In this document: one piece after another, positions 24,323 through 48,475 of the stretch
Numbering within the stretch: position 1 is the stretch's first letter
How the letters are laid out: the number at the start of each line of letters is the position of its first letter
Assembly (NCBI GenBank): GCA_026261815.1
Contig: JAMPIT010000481.1
Location: forward strand, 1,426,001-1,490,000
DNA: 64,000 nucleotides
DNA from: Monarcha castaneiventris obscurior
Taxonomy: Eukaryota; Chordata; Aves; Passeriformes; Monarchidae
Direction of reading: 5' to 3'
Translations under genes and position numbers: made by a program
Notes under the pieces: generated by a model
The model's database searches: none
What the model was told of the DNA's origin: nothing
The model's input: the letters and a program-made list of their open reading frames with translations, nothing else

Positions 24323-27293
24323 TAATGATTTAAGCTCGTTTAGCTAATGAGCTTCTTTATCCATCTGAAAGGAGACACAGCTGAGGGTGGGGATGTGCTG
24401 TGGCTCACTGTGAGTGTGACAGACAGTGCTGGGGATGGTGTTGAGATGTCAGGAACCCCCTGGGGACCAAGGAATGGGGGTTGGCTGTGCTGTCCGAGCC
24501 AGCTGTCCAAGTCCATCCCCTCCCCAGCCCCCTCGGACGGGACAGAAAATAACCTCGCCGCTGCTTTTCCTTTCCCCAGCCACAACAGCAGCATCCTGCC
24601 CAAGGAGCGATGCCATTGGTGCCCAGGAGATGCTGGGGGCTGCCCCAGCCCCGTGCATGAGAGCAGACACCCCAGGGACATCCCTGTGCCCCAGCCTGAA
24701 GCCCCTGTCCCACCCTGAGCTGAGCATCGAGGGATGCAGAGAGCAGGTGAGCAAAGCCACGGCAGTCAACAACAGCTCTACCCCAGGTCTTGGGCTTTCC
24801 AAAGCCTCCAGATTTAGGGCCTGGATGAGGAGTTTGCCTTCGGTCCCCGACACTGGGGCTCTGTTTGCAGAGGGCGCCCGTCACTGGGAAATACGCCCGG
24901 CCCTGCCAGGACGCCAAAGGGCTGCTCCAGCCCCGCTACGGGCTCTATATCACAGTGACAGCTTGCAAAGGGCTCAGGGCTGTAAATGAGATCCCTGTCT
25001 CAGGGAGCGAGCTCCACACTGAGGGACTCTGTGGTCGGGGCTTCAGCAATAAATCGCCCTCAATAAATCCTCTGGAGCACGGTAGAGGAGTGGGGAGCTG
25101 CGGTTTGGCACCTTCACCTGTCCACACCGGGTGAGAGGGAGCAAAGCTGAGCCCCTCGGGGAGCCTGGGCTGTTGGTGGGGCTGTTCTGCTGCAGCAAAA
25201 GGCTGAATCCTGGGAATGGATATATGGGGAGTGATGCTCATGCAGGGTCTCTGTTACCGTGTGTGCACACAGACGAGACCCGAGGTCCTCGCCAGATTTG
25301 CCACAGAGCGGCTGTTCCATCTGCAGGCAGAGATGGGCTCCGGCATCTCAAAAATCACCAAAACCGGCAGCTTTTCCCTGCTGATCGGATCTGCAGCAGG
25401 TCACAGGAGGTCACTCCTCCTTCTCTGAGGAGAAGAAAACCAGGAGTGAGCCCCAAGCCTGGTGGCACCACAGCCTCAGCCATGCACAGAAGGCGAAGCT
25501 GCTGCCCACAGCCCAGCCCCAAACCCTGCTCTGCCGGGCTGTGCCTGCAGCCCTGAGTCACTGATCCGGATCCGGCACCCAGCACCCGGGCTGCCCCCGC
25601 GCCTCCCACCTCCCACCGCACGGCAGCCCAGCCCTACCTCCCTGAGCAGCGGGCTGGCACCGCTCCCAGCCGGGTGTCACCTTCCCGGGATGGCTGGGCT
25701 GGAGCCCTGTGTCTCGAAATGCTGGGTTCAGCCCTCGGAGACACCAGCCTCGGGGAAAGGGCTGTGCCCTTCAGTACAAGGTGGGCAGGATCCGATCCAG
25801 CAGCAGCGAGCACATGCAGCCACCAACTCCTCTGCTCCCAGTTGCGATCCCTTCCCGGATTACAGCACTGGAGAATGCAAGGGGAATTAGTACCTGAGTG
25901 CTTCAGAGCCTTCCCAGCTGCTGCTCGGGGTATCAGTCCCGTGATGGCAGTGGCTGATCTCACAACCTCCCTTCAGCCCTGGGGAGGTGCTTTGCCCAGG
26001 GCAGAGCCAAATTTCGGACTCAGTGATCCTGTGAAGTGCATCCCATTAACATCAGGAGCGGGGTTTTTTTCTGTTTTGCACGTTATTTCCCCTGGCTGGT
26101 TTTACAGCTGTGGCTCTTGGGCCTGAGGTCAGCTCCCAATCCCATTTCACAGCAGCAGATCTCGAGCTGGACGAGCCACACCATGCTTTTATTCGCCGGG
26201 ATCGATCACCCAGCCCTGGGAACGGGTGGGTTATGCCCTGGGAAGTGGGAGCAATGAATATTTTTTAATCGTTTCCCCAGAGAGTGAGATCTCTACTCTG
26301 TTTGCATCAGATTTGCCCAAAAGCCAAGCAGAGAGGCTCCGGGATGGTTCGTGTTCAGGCAGCTGCTCCGCCGATCCGAGCGTGCCGAGCTCGCTGCTTG
26401 TGCTTGCTGGCGCGTGCCTCATTTCTTTTGAAAATCAGATGCTTTAGGGGAAACTTTCTTCTTCCAGCTCTGCGTGCCCACATCTTGCATATGCAGGCGA
26501 TCTGGCACATCCCTGCTCCGCATGCAGATAAAGGCACGGGAGGGAGCCGGGCTGGGAGAGCGCTGGAGCCCAGCACAGACCTTCCCCGAGGGGCTGCAAC
26601 GCCCAGGTCCCAGCCCACTCCTCACTTTTCTCCCTGGTCATCTCTCCGTGGCTGAAAGCCGAGTGTCCAGGGGCTTTGTTGGGGTCAGGATTACTCGCCG
26701 CGACTCATTAACGTACCCATTAACCGCCTGTCCTGGTTTCTCTGTAAAATTGGGTGAAAAAGCTCTGTTGGGTGCCTCCCAAGGTTTCAAAGAGCCTGCA
26801 GCCAGCGAGGGCACGCAGAAAGCCTGGGCAGTGACAGCAGGGTGGCCAAGTGCTGCGTGTTGCCTCTGTAAAAGCTGCGTGTGGAGCCAGAGGGAGGAGG
26901 GATGCATGGGAGCATCCCAGCAGATGAGTCCATCAGGCTCAAGCACCAAAGCTGCTGTGAATTTCCCCATCATCAGTCCCCATGTGGTCCCAGCACGAGT
27001 TCTGCAGTGCCTTCTTTATGCTCAAGATGCCCTGCCCCACCTCATCCCGGAGAAATGCAATTTAAACAGCTCAACAAGTAGAGGAAAAGCCTGATTTTCC
27101 AGCTGGGCTTCTCCTGGTATCTAAGACATGCTCTTTGCTATGCTCAGCGCTGAGGCAAGGTGGACAAAACCCGTCTCATGGTTTAGCAAATGATTTCCCT
27201 TCCTAACTTTGGGCTTTGTCCTTTCCAGAGCATCACATGCACACGACACATCTCTTTTGTTGGACTTTTTCTTTCTATTTTAGGCTGAAACTG
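17761..27293. other. Intergenic DNA upstream of RBBP8NL
   Basis: No coding exon is supported. The DNA is GC-rich in patches, notably 19020-19520, with scattered CpG and overlapping open frames on both strands. An untranslated first exon and promoter of RBBP8NL should lie somewhere here, because the first coding exon begins with a splice acceptor. Its position cannot be fixed from sequence alone. Confidence 0.5.
24295..24323. repeat. Poly(T) tract
   Basis: A T-run of about 22 bases preceded by T-rich DNA with two C interruptions. On the minus strand this is a poly(A) run, which could be a decayed retrotransposition tail, although no recognisable element body adjoins it. Confidence 0.8.
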
Positions 27294-27344
27294 GAATAAT
27301 TTGAAGCAAAAGGACAGAACCTGGTGTGTGGTTTAGCCCTGAAC
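27294..27344 (+). other. RBBP8NL: RBBP8NL 5' UTR part of first coding exon
   Basis: A pyrimidine-rich tract ending in TTTCTATTTTAG precedes this segment, so the exon that holds the start codon appears to be entered by splicing. That implies at least one untranslated exon upstream. The 51 bases before the ATG have no competing ATG. The alternative is a promoter directly in front of this exon, with the acceptor-like tract unused. Confidence 0.55.
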
Positions 27345-39881
<12,537 letters not shown>

Positions 39882-41040
39882 CAGCAGGGCAGGATGAAGC
39901 AACTGCAGACCAAAGGAGAGGGCTCAGAGACCTCAGCATCCTACCCATGCTGGGAGAGTGAATCCTCCTGTCATGCTGGGCCAGGCAGTGGGGAATTCAT
40001 AAGGACTCATTAATGAGCAGAGCACCCTGAAAAGCCTCACTCAGTGGCCCAGGGGAGGCTGGGCAAGGATGAGCTGTGCAGGTGACCCCAGGAGCAGCCA
40101 GGTCACTGCTGGTGGAGCAGCACAGTCAGTGACCCCTCAGACTGGTGCTAGGAAGAGGAGATGTCTCTTTGCAACCCTCACCCTGCACAGCACCATGTTC
40201 TTCCCTGGGATTCCACGCTTGGAGAACGGACTAGCAGACCCCTCTCCCCATGAAGGATGTCCCCGTGGCTGGCTGAGGGGTGGTGATCAAACCAAACACT
40301 GCAGAGCCCCATGCCCAAACCTGCTTCAATTAAATCCCTACCCAGGTTTCATACGCATGTGGATCTTCTCTGACCTGGAGAAAGTCCATGGTTTTCTCTT
40401 CTGTTTAAGTGAGGAGTAAGCACATGGGCAGACAGGTGGGATGTGTCCCTGGAGAGGGCAGGGAGAAGAGCATGGGAAGGGAGGGCTTGGGTGCTCCCTC
40501 TCCCCAAGGTGTCCTGCACTGCCTGGAAAAGGCCAGTGTGCGAGACCCAGCTGTGGCTCACAGCAGAGCACCAGCTCAGCAGTTTGCAATGACCTTAGCA
40601 GGACTGCTGGGAGCTGTTTTTAACATGGATAAACTCTTCTTAGTAATTTTTTTCTGATGGGATGAGATGGGAAGGGCTGCAGTGAGCACCCCTGCAGGCA
40701 TAACATCGATCCAAGTATTCAGGCTGGGTTGTTCCTGGCACAAGGGTGGAGAACAGGCACAAAACAGACGGAGACCAGTGAAGAAGTGCCAGAGCCAATT
40801 CCTGCTGTGGTGTCCTCCCACTCCGTTAACCCGCCGTTATTTCTATTTAAACGTGGTTTCGTTTGCCCGTTCACAAGAACGAAGGCAGAGTGCAGCCAGC
40901 CAAGAGCAGCATCCTCTGCCTGTAGCACCTTCCGGTCTCCCCAGCCCTAAAATCTCATTCAGGGAGCCCCGGCTGCGGGGGAGCGGGGGCAGGAGGGTCC
41001 AGCACTGCCCGGGGCAGCCTCGCATCCATCCAGACGGGCG
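39882..41040. other. RBBP8NL 3' UTR and intergenic DNA
   Basis: This holds the 3' UTR, whose end is not certain, and then intergenic sequence. No other exon is supported. CpG density rises from about 40960 into the minisatellite that follows. Confidence 0.55.
40329..40334 (+). terminator. RBBP8NL: Candidate poly(A) signal ATTAAA
   Basis: This is the first poly(A)-signal variant I noticed after the RBBP8NL stop codon, about 450 bases downstream; I saw no AATAAA before it. A TCTTCTGTTTAAG stretch follows about 60 bases later. A hexamer alone is weak evidence for a cleavage site. Confidence 0.35.
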
Positions 41041-41313
41041 GGAGCGCTGCGGGAGCGGGACCGGGACCAGGAGCGGGAGCGGTGCGGGACCGGAGCCGGG
41101 AGCGGTGCGGGCGGTGCGGGACCGGAGCCAGGAGCGGGAGCGGTGCGGGACCGGAGCCGGGAGCGGGAGCGGTGCGGGACCGGAGCCGGGAGCGGTGCGG
41201 GACCGGAGCCGGGAGCGGGAGCGGTGCGGGACCGGAGCCGGGAGCGGTGCGGGACCGGAGCCGGGAGCGGTGCGGGCGGTGCGGGAGGTGCGGGAGGTGC
41301 GGGAGGTGCGGCG
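41041..41313. repeat. GC-rich minisatellite inside a CpG island
   Basis: Seven copies of the 17-bp core GGTGCGGGACCGGAGCC start at 41081, 41113, 41142, 41171, 41194, 41223 and 41246. Each is followed by one or two GGGAGC-type hexamers, giving 23- or 29-bp periods. Nine-base GGTGCGGGC/A units cap both ends (41104; 41269-41304). The first 40 bases are a decayed version of the same pattern. The open frames through it (Arg/Glu- and Gly/Ala-rich) are artefacts of the repeat. Confidence 0.95.
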
Positions 41314-41476
41314 GGCGGGCAGTGCCGCCTGCTGGGCAGCGCCGGGCCGGGCCGGGGCCGCTCCCCGGATCCCGGGGGATGAGGTTCAGCCTCCCCGGGG
41401 CACAGCAGGTCTGTCCCCGATGGCTGTGGAGCCACGGGAAGGGGAGCGGTGACAGCCGGCAGCTCCGGCAGCGAGG

Positions 41477-41620
41477 ATGGAGCGCGGATGTCCCGCAGGG
41501 CTGCTGCTGCTGCTGCTGTCAGGGAACTTCACAGGAGCGAAACTTTCCCAGGCTGAAAAATTATTGAGACAGCTGTCCTCTTCCTCCTGTCTTCACCGTT
41601 TGGAAGAGCTCGTTGGATGA
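41477..41620 (+). CDS. Possible 47-codon ORF with signal-like start
   Basis: ATG in a good context (A at -3, G at +4) opens 47 codons ending in TGA. The product starts MERGCPAGLLLLLL, with a charged N-terminus and a leucine core from six CTG codons, then small residues (SGNFTGA) and an amphipathic helix-like stretch (LSQAEKLLRQL). It lies just downstream of the CpG-rich minisatellite, and the frame stops at the edge of a CR1 fragment. I recognise no family. It could be the first exon of an unknown secreted protein, a decayed exon, or chance in GC-rich DNA, which I think most likely. Confidence 0.2.
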   Translation: MERGCPAGLLLLLLSGNFTGAKLSQAEKLLRQLSSSSCLHRLEELVG

Positions 41621-41872
41621 GCTCATCCTGGAGAAAAAGAGGCTCAGGGGAGACCTTTTCCCTCTCTACAACTCCCTGGAAGGAGGTCGTAGCCAGGTGG
41701 GGTTGGTCTCTTCTCCCAGGTAAAAAGTGACAAGACAAGAGGAAAACGGCCTCAAGTTGCACCAGGGGAGGTTTGGATTAGATGTTAGGTAAAAAAATTT
41801 CACTGAAAGGGTTATCAAGCACTGGAACAAGCTGCCCAGGGCAGTGGTGGGGTCACCAGGGTTGCAGGGCTG
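41621..41872 (+). mobile_element. CR1 LINE fragment, internal 3' part
   Basis: Sense-oriented CR1 blocks in order: CTGGAGAAAAAGAGGCTCAG, ACAACTCCCTGGAAGGAGGT, GTCTCTTCTCCCAGGTAAAA, CAAGTTGCACCAGGGGAGGT, TTGGATTAGATGTTAGG, TTCACTGAAAGGGTTATCAA and CTGCCCAGGGCAGTGGTGGG. The 3' end is missing. This is the best preserved stretch of upstream CR1 in the window. Edges are approximate. Confidence 0.9.
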
Positions 41873-44800
41873 ATTTATCCTGGCTCAAAGCATTGATCGG
41901 ATCACGGCCATGGGGAATGAATCAGGATCACCACTAACGCCTTTCCCTCTCGGTCCTGGGCAGACAGCACAGCGTCTGTCCCTTCTCAGACCAGCTTACA
42001 GGGCAGAGCAATAACCCACTGAACACAGTGGTGAACCGGATAAATCTGTCTTTTAAAAATATCCCAGCAAGGAAAAAAATAAAATGGAGGGCTGGGGGAA
42101 AAAAAAGGAGAGAAGTTGAAATGTCATCCCACAAAGAGGCCTCTCAGACCATAGGGAGGTTGCTTGGGATGGGAGAACTGAAGGACGGAGGGAAATTTCA
42201 TGGACTAGAAAATAATCAGCTCCCTATGACAATCCCTTGATAAGCAAAATGTGCAGAAATCCTGCCAAAAATAAAGAAGTCCTCAATTTTACTTTTTTTC
42301 CCACTAAGATTTTTTTCTTCACAATGCATGACACCACCACAGAATCCACCTTAAATTGTTTGGCTTTTAATACTTTTTGTGTTGCCTTTCTTCATTAGAT
42401 GTTTTCACCCGTATCTCGTGCTGGGTGTGTTTGAGGGGCTGGCAGGGACACATTTCACTGTTAGGGCAATCCCAAATCTGAAAAAACAAAAAATAGTTTT
42501 GTCAGCTCTGAGCAAAGTGCTCCTCTGAGCAAATTGTTGAAATAAATTAAACTTTATGTGCTGCACTTGATCCAGGCCTGGAATTTCTCTGCTCCTACCA
42601 TCCCCTGGCTTGCTGTTACCTCCTCACCATGTTACAGAAAGAAGAATAATCACTGAGGTCCATTAATTCTCAAAATTATGTTTGTCAGTCTCTTGTTCAA
42701 GTCATTCTTGACAGGTAAATGCATGTATTGATCTCGTGATATGCATGCAGCCTCAGACTTGAATTCTTTTGCTGTAAGGAAGAAATCTGAGCCCTGCAAG
42801 CAGCTCTGGAGCTCTGCAGAGGTTTCCACATGAAGGTTCAGTCCTGCCTGAGGTGCCGTGTTTGCAGGAAAAGTGTTCAGCCCCACGGGCTCATCCTGCC
42901 TTCCCTGGAGCACAGCAGCCTTTTAATGACTCCACAGGAGTTTGATTAATGACTCCAAGTGGCATTTGTGTACCAGACCCAGCAGTCTCTGCTTTTTACA
43001 GAGTTAATCCATTCTGTTGCCACACTTCCGTTCAGTATGACGGTTTTACACAATAATCTTCAAAAATGCACTGAAATTACCCTTAGAGTGCATGAGTTAC
43101 ATCCCACAGAGCAACAGAGCAGAAGGGAAACTGTCCCAAGAGCAGCTCAGTACTTCTGGGAGGCTGGCAGCTCACGTTTGTTTTGTTCAGACAAATTACA
43201 GCTCTGATGTCACCAGTGATGTGGGTAGGATATCTGGGCCAGTGAAGTGGTTTCCCAGAGGAAGGGGTTCAGAGCCCAGCTTGGGTTCACCCAGGTCAGG
43301 GGCTGGATTTGAAACTGCACAGAAATCTGGGAGAGCGATGATGTCACCGTTTCTGCTCACTTTTAGTCCTTCAGAAATAGCAACGAGTGGTTCCCTTAAT
43401 GCCTGTCAGGCCAAACAATTCCGGTAACAGACAACTGCAACTATTTTGCTTCCTGATGCTCAAGAATCTGCACATGCTGAATCATCCTCACAGCACAGAG
43501 CGCTGCTCTCAGCTCTCAGACCCTCCAGGCCTCCCTGTGGATCAGCCTCCCACCAAACTCACCAGCAAAATGATATTTTCTGCTTCTCTCTAGGGTGAAT
43601 TTGTAAAATTTTGTAAGAAGTAAATTTGTGGGAGTTGAGCTGTGAGTATAAATCTCCATCTCAGGGGGGAAAAAAAATCTCCCAGCACATAAAGGTTCCT
43701 CTGTTGCGTGTGTAAGGGAGACAGTCCTGGGCAGGGAAGTAGGAAGTCCCACAAGCTCAAAGCAAGAGGGAACTGTGCTGGGAGCTCAGCTGGCTGCAAT
43801 GCAGGAACCAAAAGCTCCAGAAATAGAGATATGCACATCAGATTCTTCCCCCTCACTACCTTCTGCTGTGGCATTGCCTTCATGGCAACAGATAACTTGA
43901 AGGTGATTTAATCCATGCCCTTTTCATGAGCCTGAACACCACCTTTTCTGCAGTGAAATGCTTTTAGCTGAGATCTGGTCTGTCAGCAGTGCCCATTTAT
44001 AGTGCTGGCTTTGGAAGCACAACTTCACTCCTCAGTCCACCACAGGAAAACTCATTCCAAGCATTACTGAAGTCTTGCTTCAATCCTGTTTTGGGGATTT
44101 AAGTGGGATGGGCATTTTGTGTAGGTCCTTCCGAGGGTGAGGTGTGCCCTGAATGTGTGAAAAGGGCAGAAAAAGGACCCTGGCAGTCTCACACGTGCAC
44201 AGGCAGGAGCTCAGAGGGAACGGGGACAGGGACAGCTTGGGTGCTCAGAACAGCACAGGGACAAGCCTTCACACTTTTGAAAGGAGGCTGTGAAGTTGTG
44301 GATAGATTTAGCGAATCCAGCAAGCAGTAGCAATTCTTGGAAGGGAGAGATTTGGGGAGTTCCTTTGCTCCTTTATCTCAAGCAAAGTTTGCTGTAGGAA
44401 TTTTTGAGCCAGAATGCAAGTTCCTCTTGCAAACCTTGGGTATCAGAGCTTTCTGCTCTGCCTCGAACATTGCCACCAACACTTCAGGAGTTCCCCAGGC
44501 TGTGCTGCACACCCTGCTCATACCAAACTTGCTGCTGGATGTGCTGATCTCCAGCGGGATCTCTCCAAAAAGCACATTCTCCAAGATTCTGCCATGAAAA
44601 TTATTGATTTATTAATAACAGCGTTTAGTGCAGCACCACGTGCTTCAGGGAAGAGAGTTTGATTCATTCATTCACAAATCCTCCCGTAAACACCACGCAA
44701 CATTTTCATTACTCAAGCACAGGGCCCTCCTGAGCGCAGAGAGATATGACTAAATCAACCAGGTCCATGTCTTTTAAATACTCTGTGTCATGCAGGAGAA

Positions 44801-47800
44801 CCTGAGTCACTCTCCGAGGCACACAGGGCTGCTGGCAATGTTTGCCTCCTGAGGAGCAGCAGCTGATTTTGCTGTAACTGTGGATCTGCAGCGAGAGCAG
44901 AGGATTGTGTCAGCCAGCAGGGCGAGCACATGGCAATCCAGGGAATACTGATACTCTGCTCCAGAAGCAGCCTAAAGAAACCAGGACTCCCAACCGGAAC
45001 CCACTGGAGGCAGATGAAAACCATCGCAGGCTGCAGAGCTGGTGGCACTGACAGCTTGAGTCAAACCTGTCTCACGGGTTTGGGATGCAGGAGGAGAGCG
45101 GCGGGGATGGATGTGCCAGCAGGGAGCAGGAGTGGTCCAACACGTGAACGTGGTTGGGAAGGGTTTCGTCATTGCACGTAACACAAGCAGGGAATGGCAC
45201 CTCCGGGTGTGTTCTGAGAGACCAAAAAGGAGGGGGAAGATGAGCTTAGGAGAATGTGTAGTCCCAAAAACTGGTCTTTATATGGATGTGGTGAGTGTGA
45301 GGCTGAGCTCCAAAGACTGCTGGTGCCCCCAGGGGTGCTGACTTTAAGAGAGAATTTAAAAGGGGGAAACTATGATAGGAAATTTGGGACAAAGATTAAA
45401 GCCTGCTCAGGAAAGAGGAGACAGTAAGTTCTGGATGCACATTGCACTTCTATGTCATCCTCCCAGACTTCCAGAGACCATCCTGGTCCCCTGTGAGGCC
45501 TCCTGGACCCCCATCCCCACCCTGTTTAGGCTGGAAAAATGTGTACAGCAATTTCTGGTGCCTTATCTTAATACCAGCATTTCCTCCAACTAGAAGCTGC
45601 ACTTCTGGTTCCCAGCCTAAATATACTTATGACCTGTTTATCTTTGCTTGATTTGGGGCCATGATTTTGCAAAAAATATAACAGCCAGCCCACATATGCA
45701 CTTTAAAATGCTGTCTCATATCAGATGCTTAGACCAAATCCTGCAGTTCTTGCATGGAGAAAAATCCTTGTGACCTTGGTGACTCTACTCCCCAGACAGT
45801 ATTGGAATAAGGATTTGCAGGCTTGTCCTGTTTCACACGAGCTCCTTATTCCAGCAGCCCCTGACTGCTCAGACACACATCCAAACATCCCAGGGCTTCC
45901 TTTAAGGCAGAGCAGAAGCTCCAGGAGCAAAATGAGTGTGAGTTGAGTGTTGGTGATTCAGAGTAACATTTTACATCTGTGCAATAATGTTGCTGCAAAT
46001 GCATAATTGCCTGCTTTCCTCCTTGTCCAGGGATTTTGTGGCGGTTAAGGCTGGAAAAGGCTTCAGGCAGAACTCGAAGCTGCTGTGCAGCAGCAGGGTG
46101 GAGAGTCCAGCCTTTCTCCAGAACAGCCTCCCTGTGCATGAATGAGAGAACATTTATGAGCTTGGGCTTCCTGCATCCCCCCACTCCAGGGATTCCCCTG
46201 TTGCAGAAGACAGGGAGAAAAGGTTGTTCAGGGTTGTACCCAGTCGCTGACTTTTGTGGGAGTGATGCTGATGTACCATTAGTCTGTTTTAGCATCAGAT
46301 CCCCTGAAACACAGCACTGTGCTCACTGTACTCAAACACTGTGAGCTGTCAGACATAGATAAAAGCTCCCCAACATTAACAGCAGCAACACTCCAACCGC
46401 TAAATTCAGCTTTGAAGTTAGCAACCCACTAAGCCATGGAGGCTGCTCCTTTCTGCGCTGACTCAGTGGGACGATTTACATCCCACAGCTATTTTTACAG
46501 GGAAAGAATGAGAAAAAAGCCACACTTTTATTTTTCAAAATCCAGTCTTGGGTTCTAGAGAATTGTTTGCAGCAAGCCTAGATAGGTTTCCATGCCTATT
46601 CATCCCCTGGCTTATTTGATGAGCTTGCCAGCAGGAAGGATTTTAATTCCTTTTTATCCCAAACTATTTTTTCCACAGCTGTGATATGAAATGGTTCTGC
46701 CAAATAATTTAGGCTCGAAATCTGACCTATATTGAATAGTATAAGATGCTGAGCAGGTTCTTGGGATTTTAAGGGCAGAGTTTGTATTCCACTGTAGGAT
46801 TTTTAGTGGAAGCCTGCAAGAAAACATTGTCTTACGTCTTCTATCTTAATCCTATTATTATTATTGTTGTTGTTGTTATTATTATTACTACTACTATTAT
46901 TATTATTATTAAATGCTACTAATACTACAAGACATGTTGATGGCCCACTTGCAACAGCATACAAAAATGGATCTTGTGAAACAGCCATATGAAAAGACAT
47001 AGAACCTCTATGCGTTTTATAGGACAGTTTCAAAACCTATCTTTCACTCAGTGCCCATATTTCAGGCCATATCATCAGACACCAGTTTTGTTGCTGGTGC
47101 AGACTGCAAGCAACATTAAGAGTCGCCATGTGGCTGCTTTAAGCCTATTTGGCAAAAGAATTCACCACTCTAAGGGTTCAGTGCTGCAAATACAGTAATT
47201 GCAACTTTTTAATTGCAAACATCTCAAATGGCAAATTTGGTCTGTACTTTAAGATATGTACTGCGTGGGCAAAATCCTGCTTGGGAGCACAAGCTGCTTC
47301 AGGGCATGAGAGGTGGGAAGCATGGGAAGTCTTCATTTCGGTTTCAGAGGAACACAGAGGCCACCCGCACCCACACACTGCTGTTCTCAGCTCCAAAGGC
47401 TTCCTCACGCCCAGCACAGCTCCCAAACCTCCCCTTCCAGGCCCAGTGGCACGGACACTGTCAGGGCACATCAACGTCCTCCGAGGAAAGGAAAGCACAG
47501 AGCTTTCTGCCTTGGCAGGCGGTCAGAGCATCATCCCGGGATGTGACAGACACGGGTTCAAGTGCCTGAGGGGAATGTTTATCCCGTGCAGTATTAAACA
47601 CACCACTCCGGGAAGCAACGTATTGCGCAGAGATGCCTTGAGTCACTTTGTGGAGATAAATACTAAGTTTATGTCCTCCCAGCCCCGGGTCTGCCTTGCC
47701 CATATACGGCCCAGGATCAGCACTGCCTTGGCTTTGCTTCAGGAGCTGGAAGCGTGGGGATCCATCCCTCCGCGGGGGTTTCGGGGCTGCTGGTGAGTCT

Positions 47801-48200
47801 CAGGGCTGTGCACGGGGGTCTGTGCCCTGGGGGTCGGCACTTTGGGGTCCCCCTCAGCCCTGCAAGCCAGAGGGTCGGGTCCCCGGCCGCTGGGATGGAG
47901 CAAGAGGATCGACGACCTCCATCCGCTTTTACAGGAGCGCTTTGACGCGCATCAATGCCGGCGATGGGTTTAGCAGATGTGTCCTCCTGCCTGCAGGAAG
48001 GCCAGGACCTCTTGGGAGCAGGCGGCCACCAGTGTTACTGATGGCTCGGGTGGGGGAAATGAGGGGAGGAGAAGTTTTTAAAAAAGTCACACAAAGGGAC
48101 ACGGTGGGTGGTCGTGGGGGGACACGGCGGGTGGTTGCATGGGGACACCGCGGGCGGGGGGCTGCGGTAGGGAAGCAGCCGAGGTAGGAGACGGAGGGGC
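41873..48200. other. Intergenic DNA between RBBP8NL and CABLES2
   Basis: No supported gene. Apart from the microsatellite near 46.9 kb I recognise no repeat. A 215-codon frame at 47149-47796 begins with a non-ATG codon and shows no domain or splice structure, so it is not called. GC content and CpG rise steadily from about 47700 toward the CABLES2 promoter. Confidence 0.55.
46852..46911. repeat. Compound trinucleotide microsatellite
   Basis: Runs of ATT, then GTT, then ATT, then ACT and again ATT, about 60 bases in all. Substitutions within the units mark it as an old, compound array. It lies in intergenic DNA about 1.6 kb upstream of the CABLES2 CpG island. Confidence 0.95.
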
Positions 48201-48211
48201 CGGAGAGGCTG

Positions 48212-48319
48212 CCGGGGGTGCCGGGGTTACCGGGGGTGCCAGGGTTACCGGGGGTGCCGGGGCTGCCGGGGTTACCGGAACTGCCGGGGTTACCGGGGCT
48301 GCCGGGGTTACCGGGGGTG
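48212..48319 (+). repeat. 9-bp G-rich tandem array, 12 units
   Basis: Twelve consecutive 9-mers with no insertion or deletion, variants of CCGGGGTTA, CCGGGGGTG and CCGGGGCTG. Nearly every unit has a run of four or five G on the + strand separated by four- or five-base loops, which fits the G-quadruplex pattern repeatedly. It ends 225 bases before the CABLES2 ATG. In the CABLES2 frame it reads as Gly-Leu/Val-Pro triplets, with no stop down to the ATG. Confidence 0.95.
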
Positions 48320-48394
48320 CCGCGGCCCCGAACCCGCGGGGCTCCGGCGCTGCCCCCGCCGGCGGCGCCAGGACCCGGCACGGCCCAGCGGGCC

Positions 48395-48475
48395 GGGGGC
48401 GGGGCCACGCGCGGGCAGCCAATGGCCGCGCGGCCACCGCCGGGTTCATTTGCATTCGGGCGCGACGCAGCCAAT
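48395..48475 (+). promoter_or_regulatory. CABLES2: CABLES2 core promoter: GC box, two CCAAT boxes, octamer
   Basis: A GC box (GGGGGCGGGGCC, 48395-48406) is followed by CCAAT at 48419-48423 and 48471-48475. Both CCAAT boxes sit in the identical 10-mer GCAGCCAATG, 52 bases apart. Between them lies a perfect octamer ATTTGCAT at 48448-48455. There is no TATA box. NF-Y binds CCAAT, POU/Oct factors bind the octamer and Sp factors bind GC boxes; use here is inferred from position in the CpG island, 70-150 bases before the ATG. Confidence 0.7.

Noticed and set aside
1..27293. Search for GATA5 exons on the left side
   Set aside because: No C4 GATA zinc-finger coding sequence was found on either strand. 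GATA5 is expected outside the window.
41041..41452. Arg/Glu-rich open frames through the minisatellite (261 and 161 codons) resembling an RS/RE domain
   Set aside because: All frames are open because the repeat units lack stop codons. The residues follow from the tandem repeat and there is no independent coding evidence.
47149..47796. A 215-codon plus-strand frame upstream of CABLES2
   Set aside because: It starts with TTG, has no family resemblance and no coding-like structure. A chance frame is the simplest reading.
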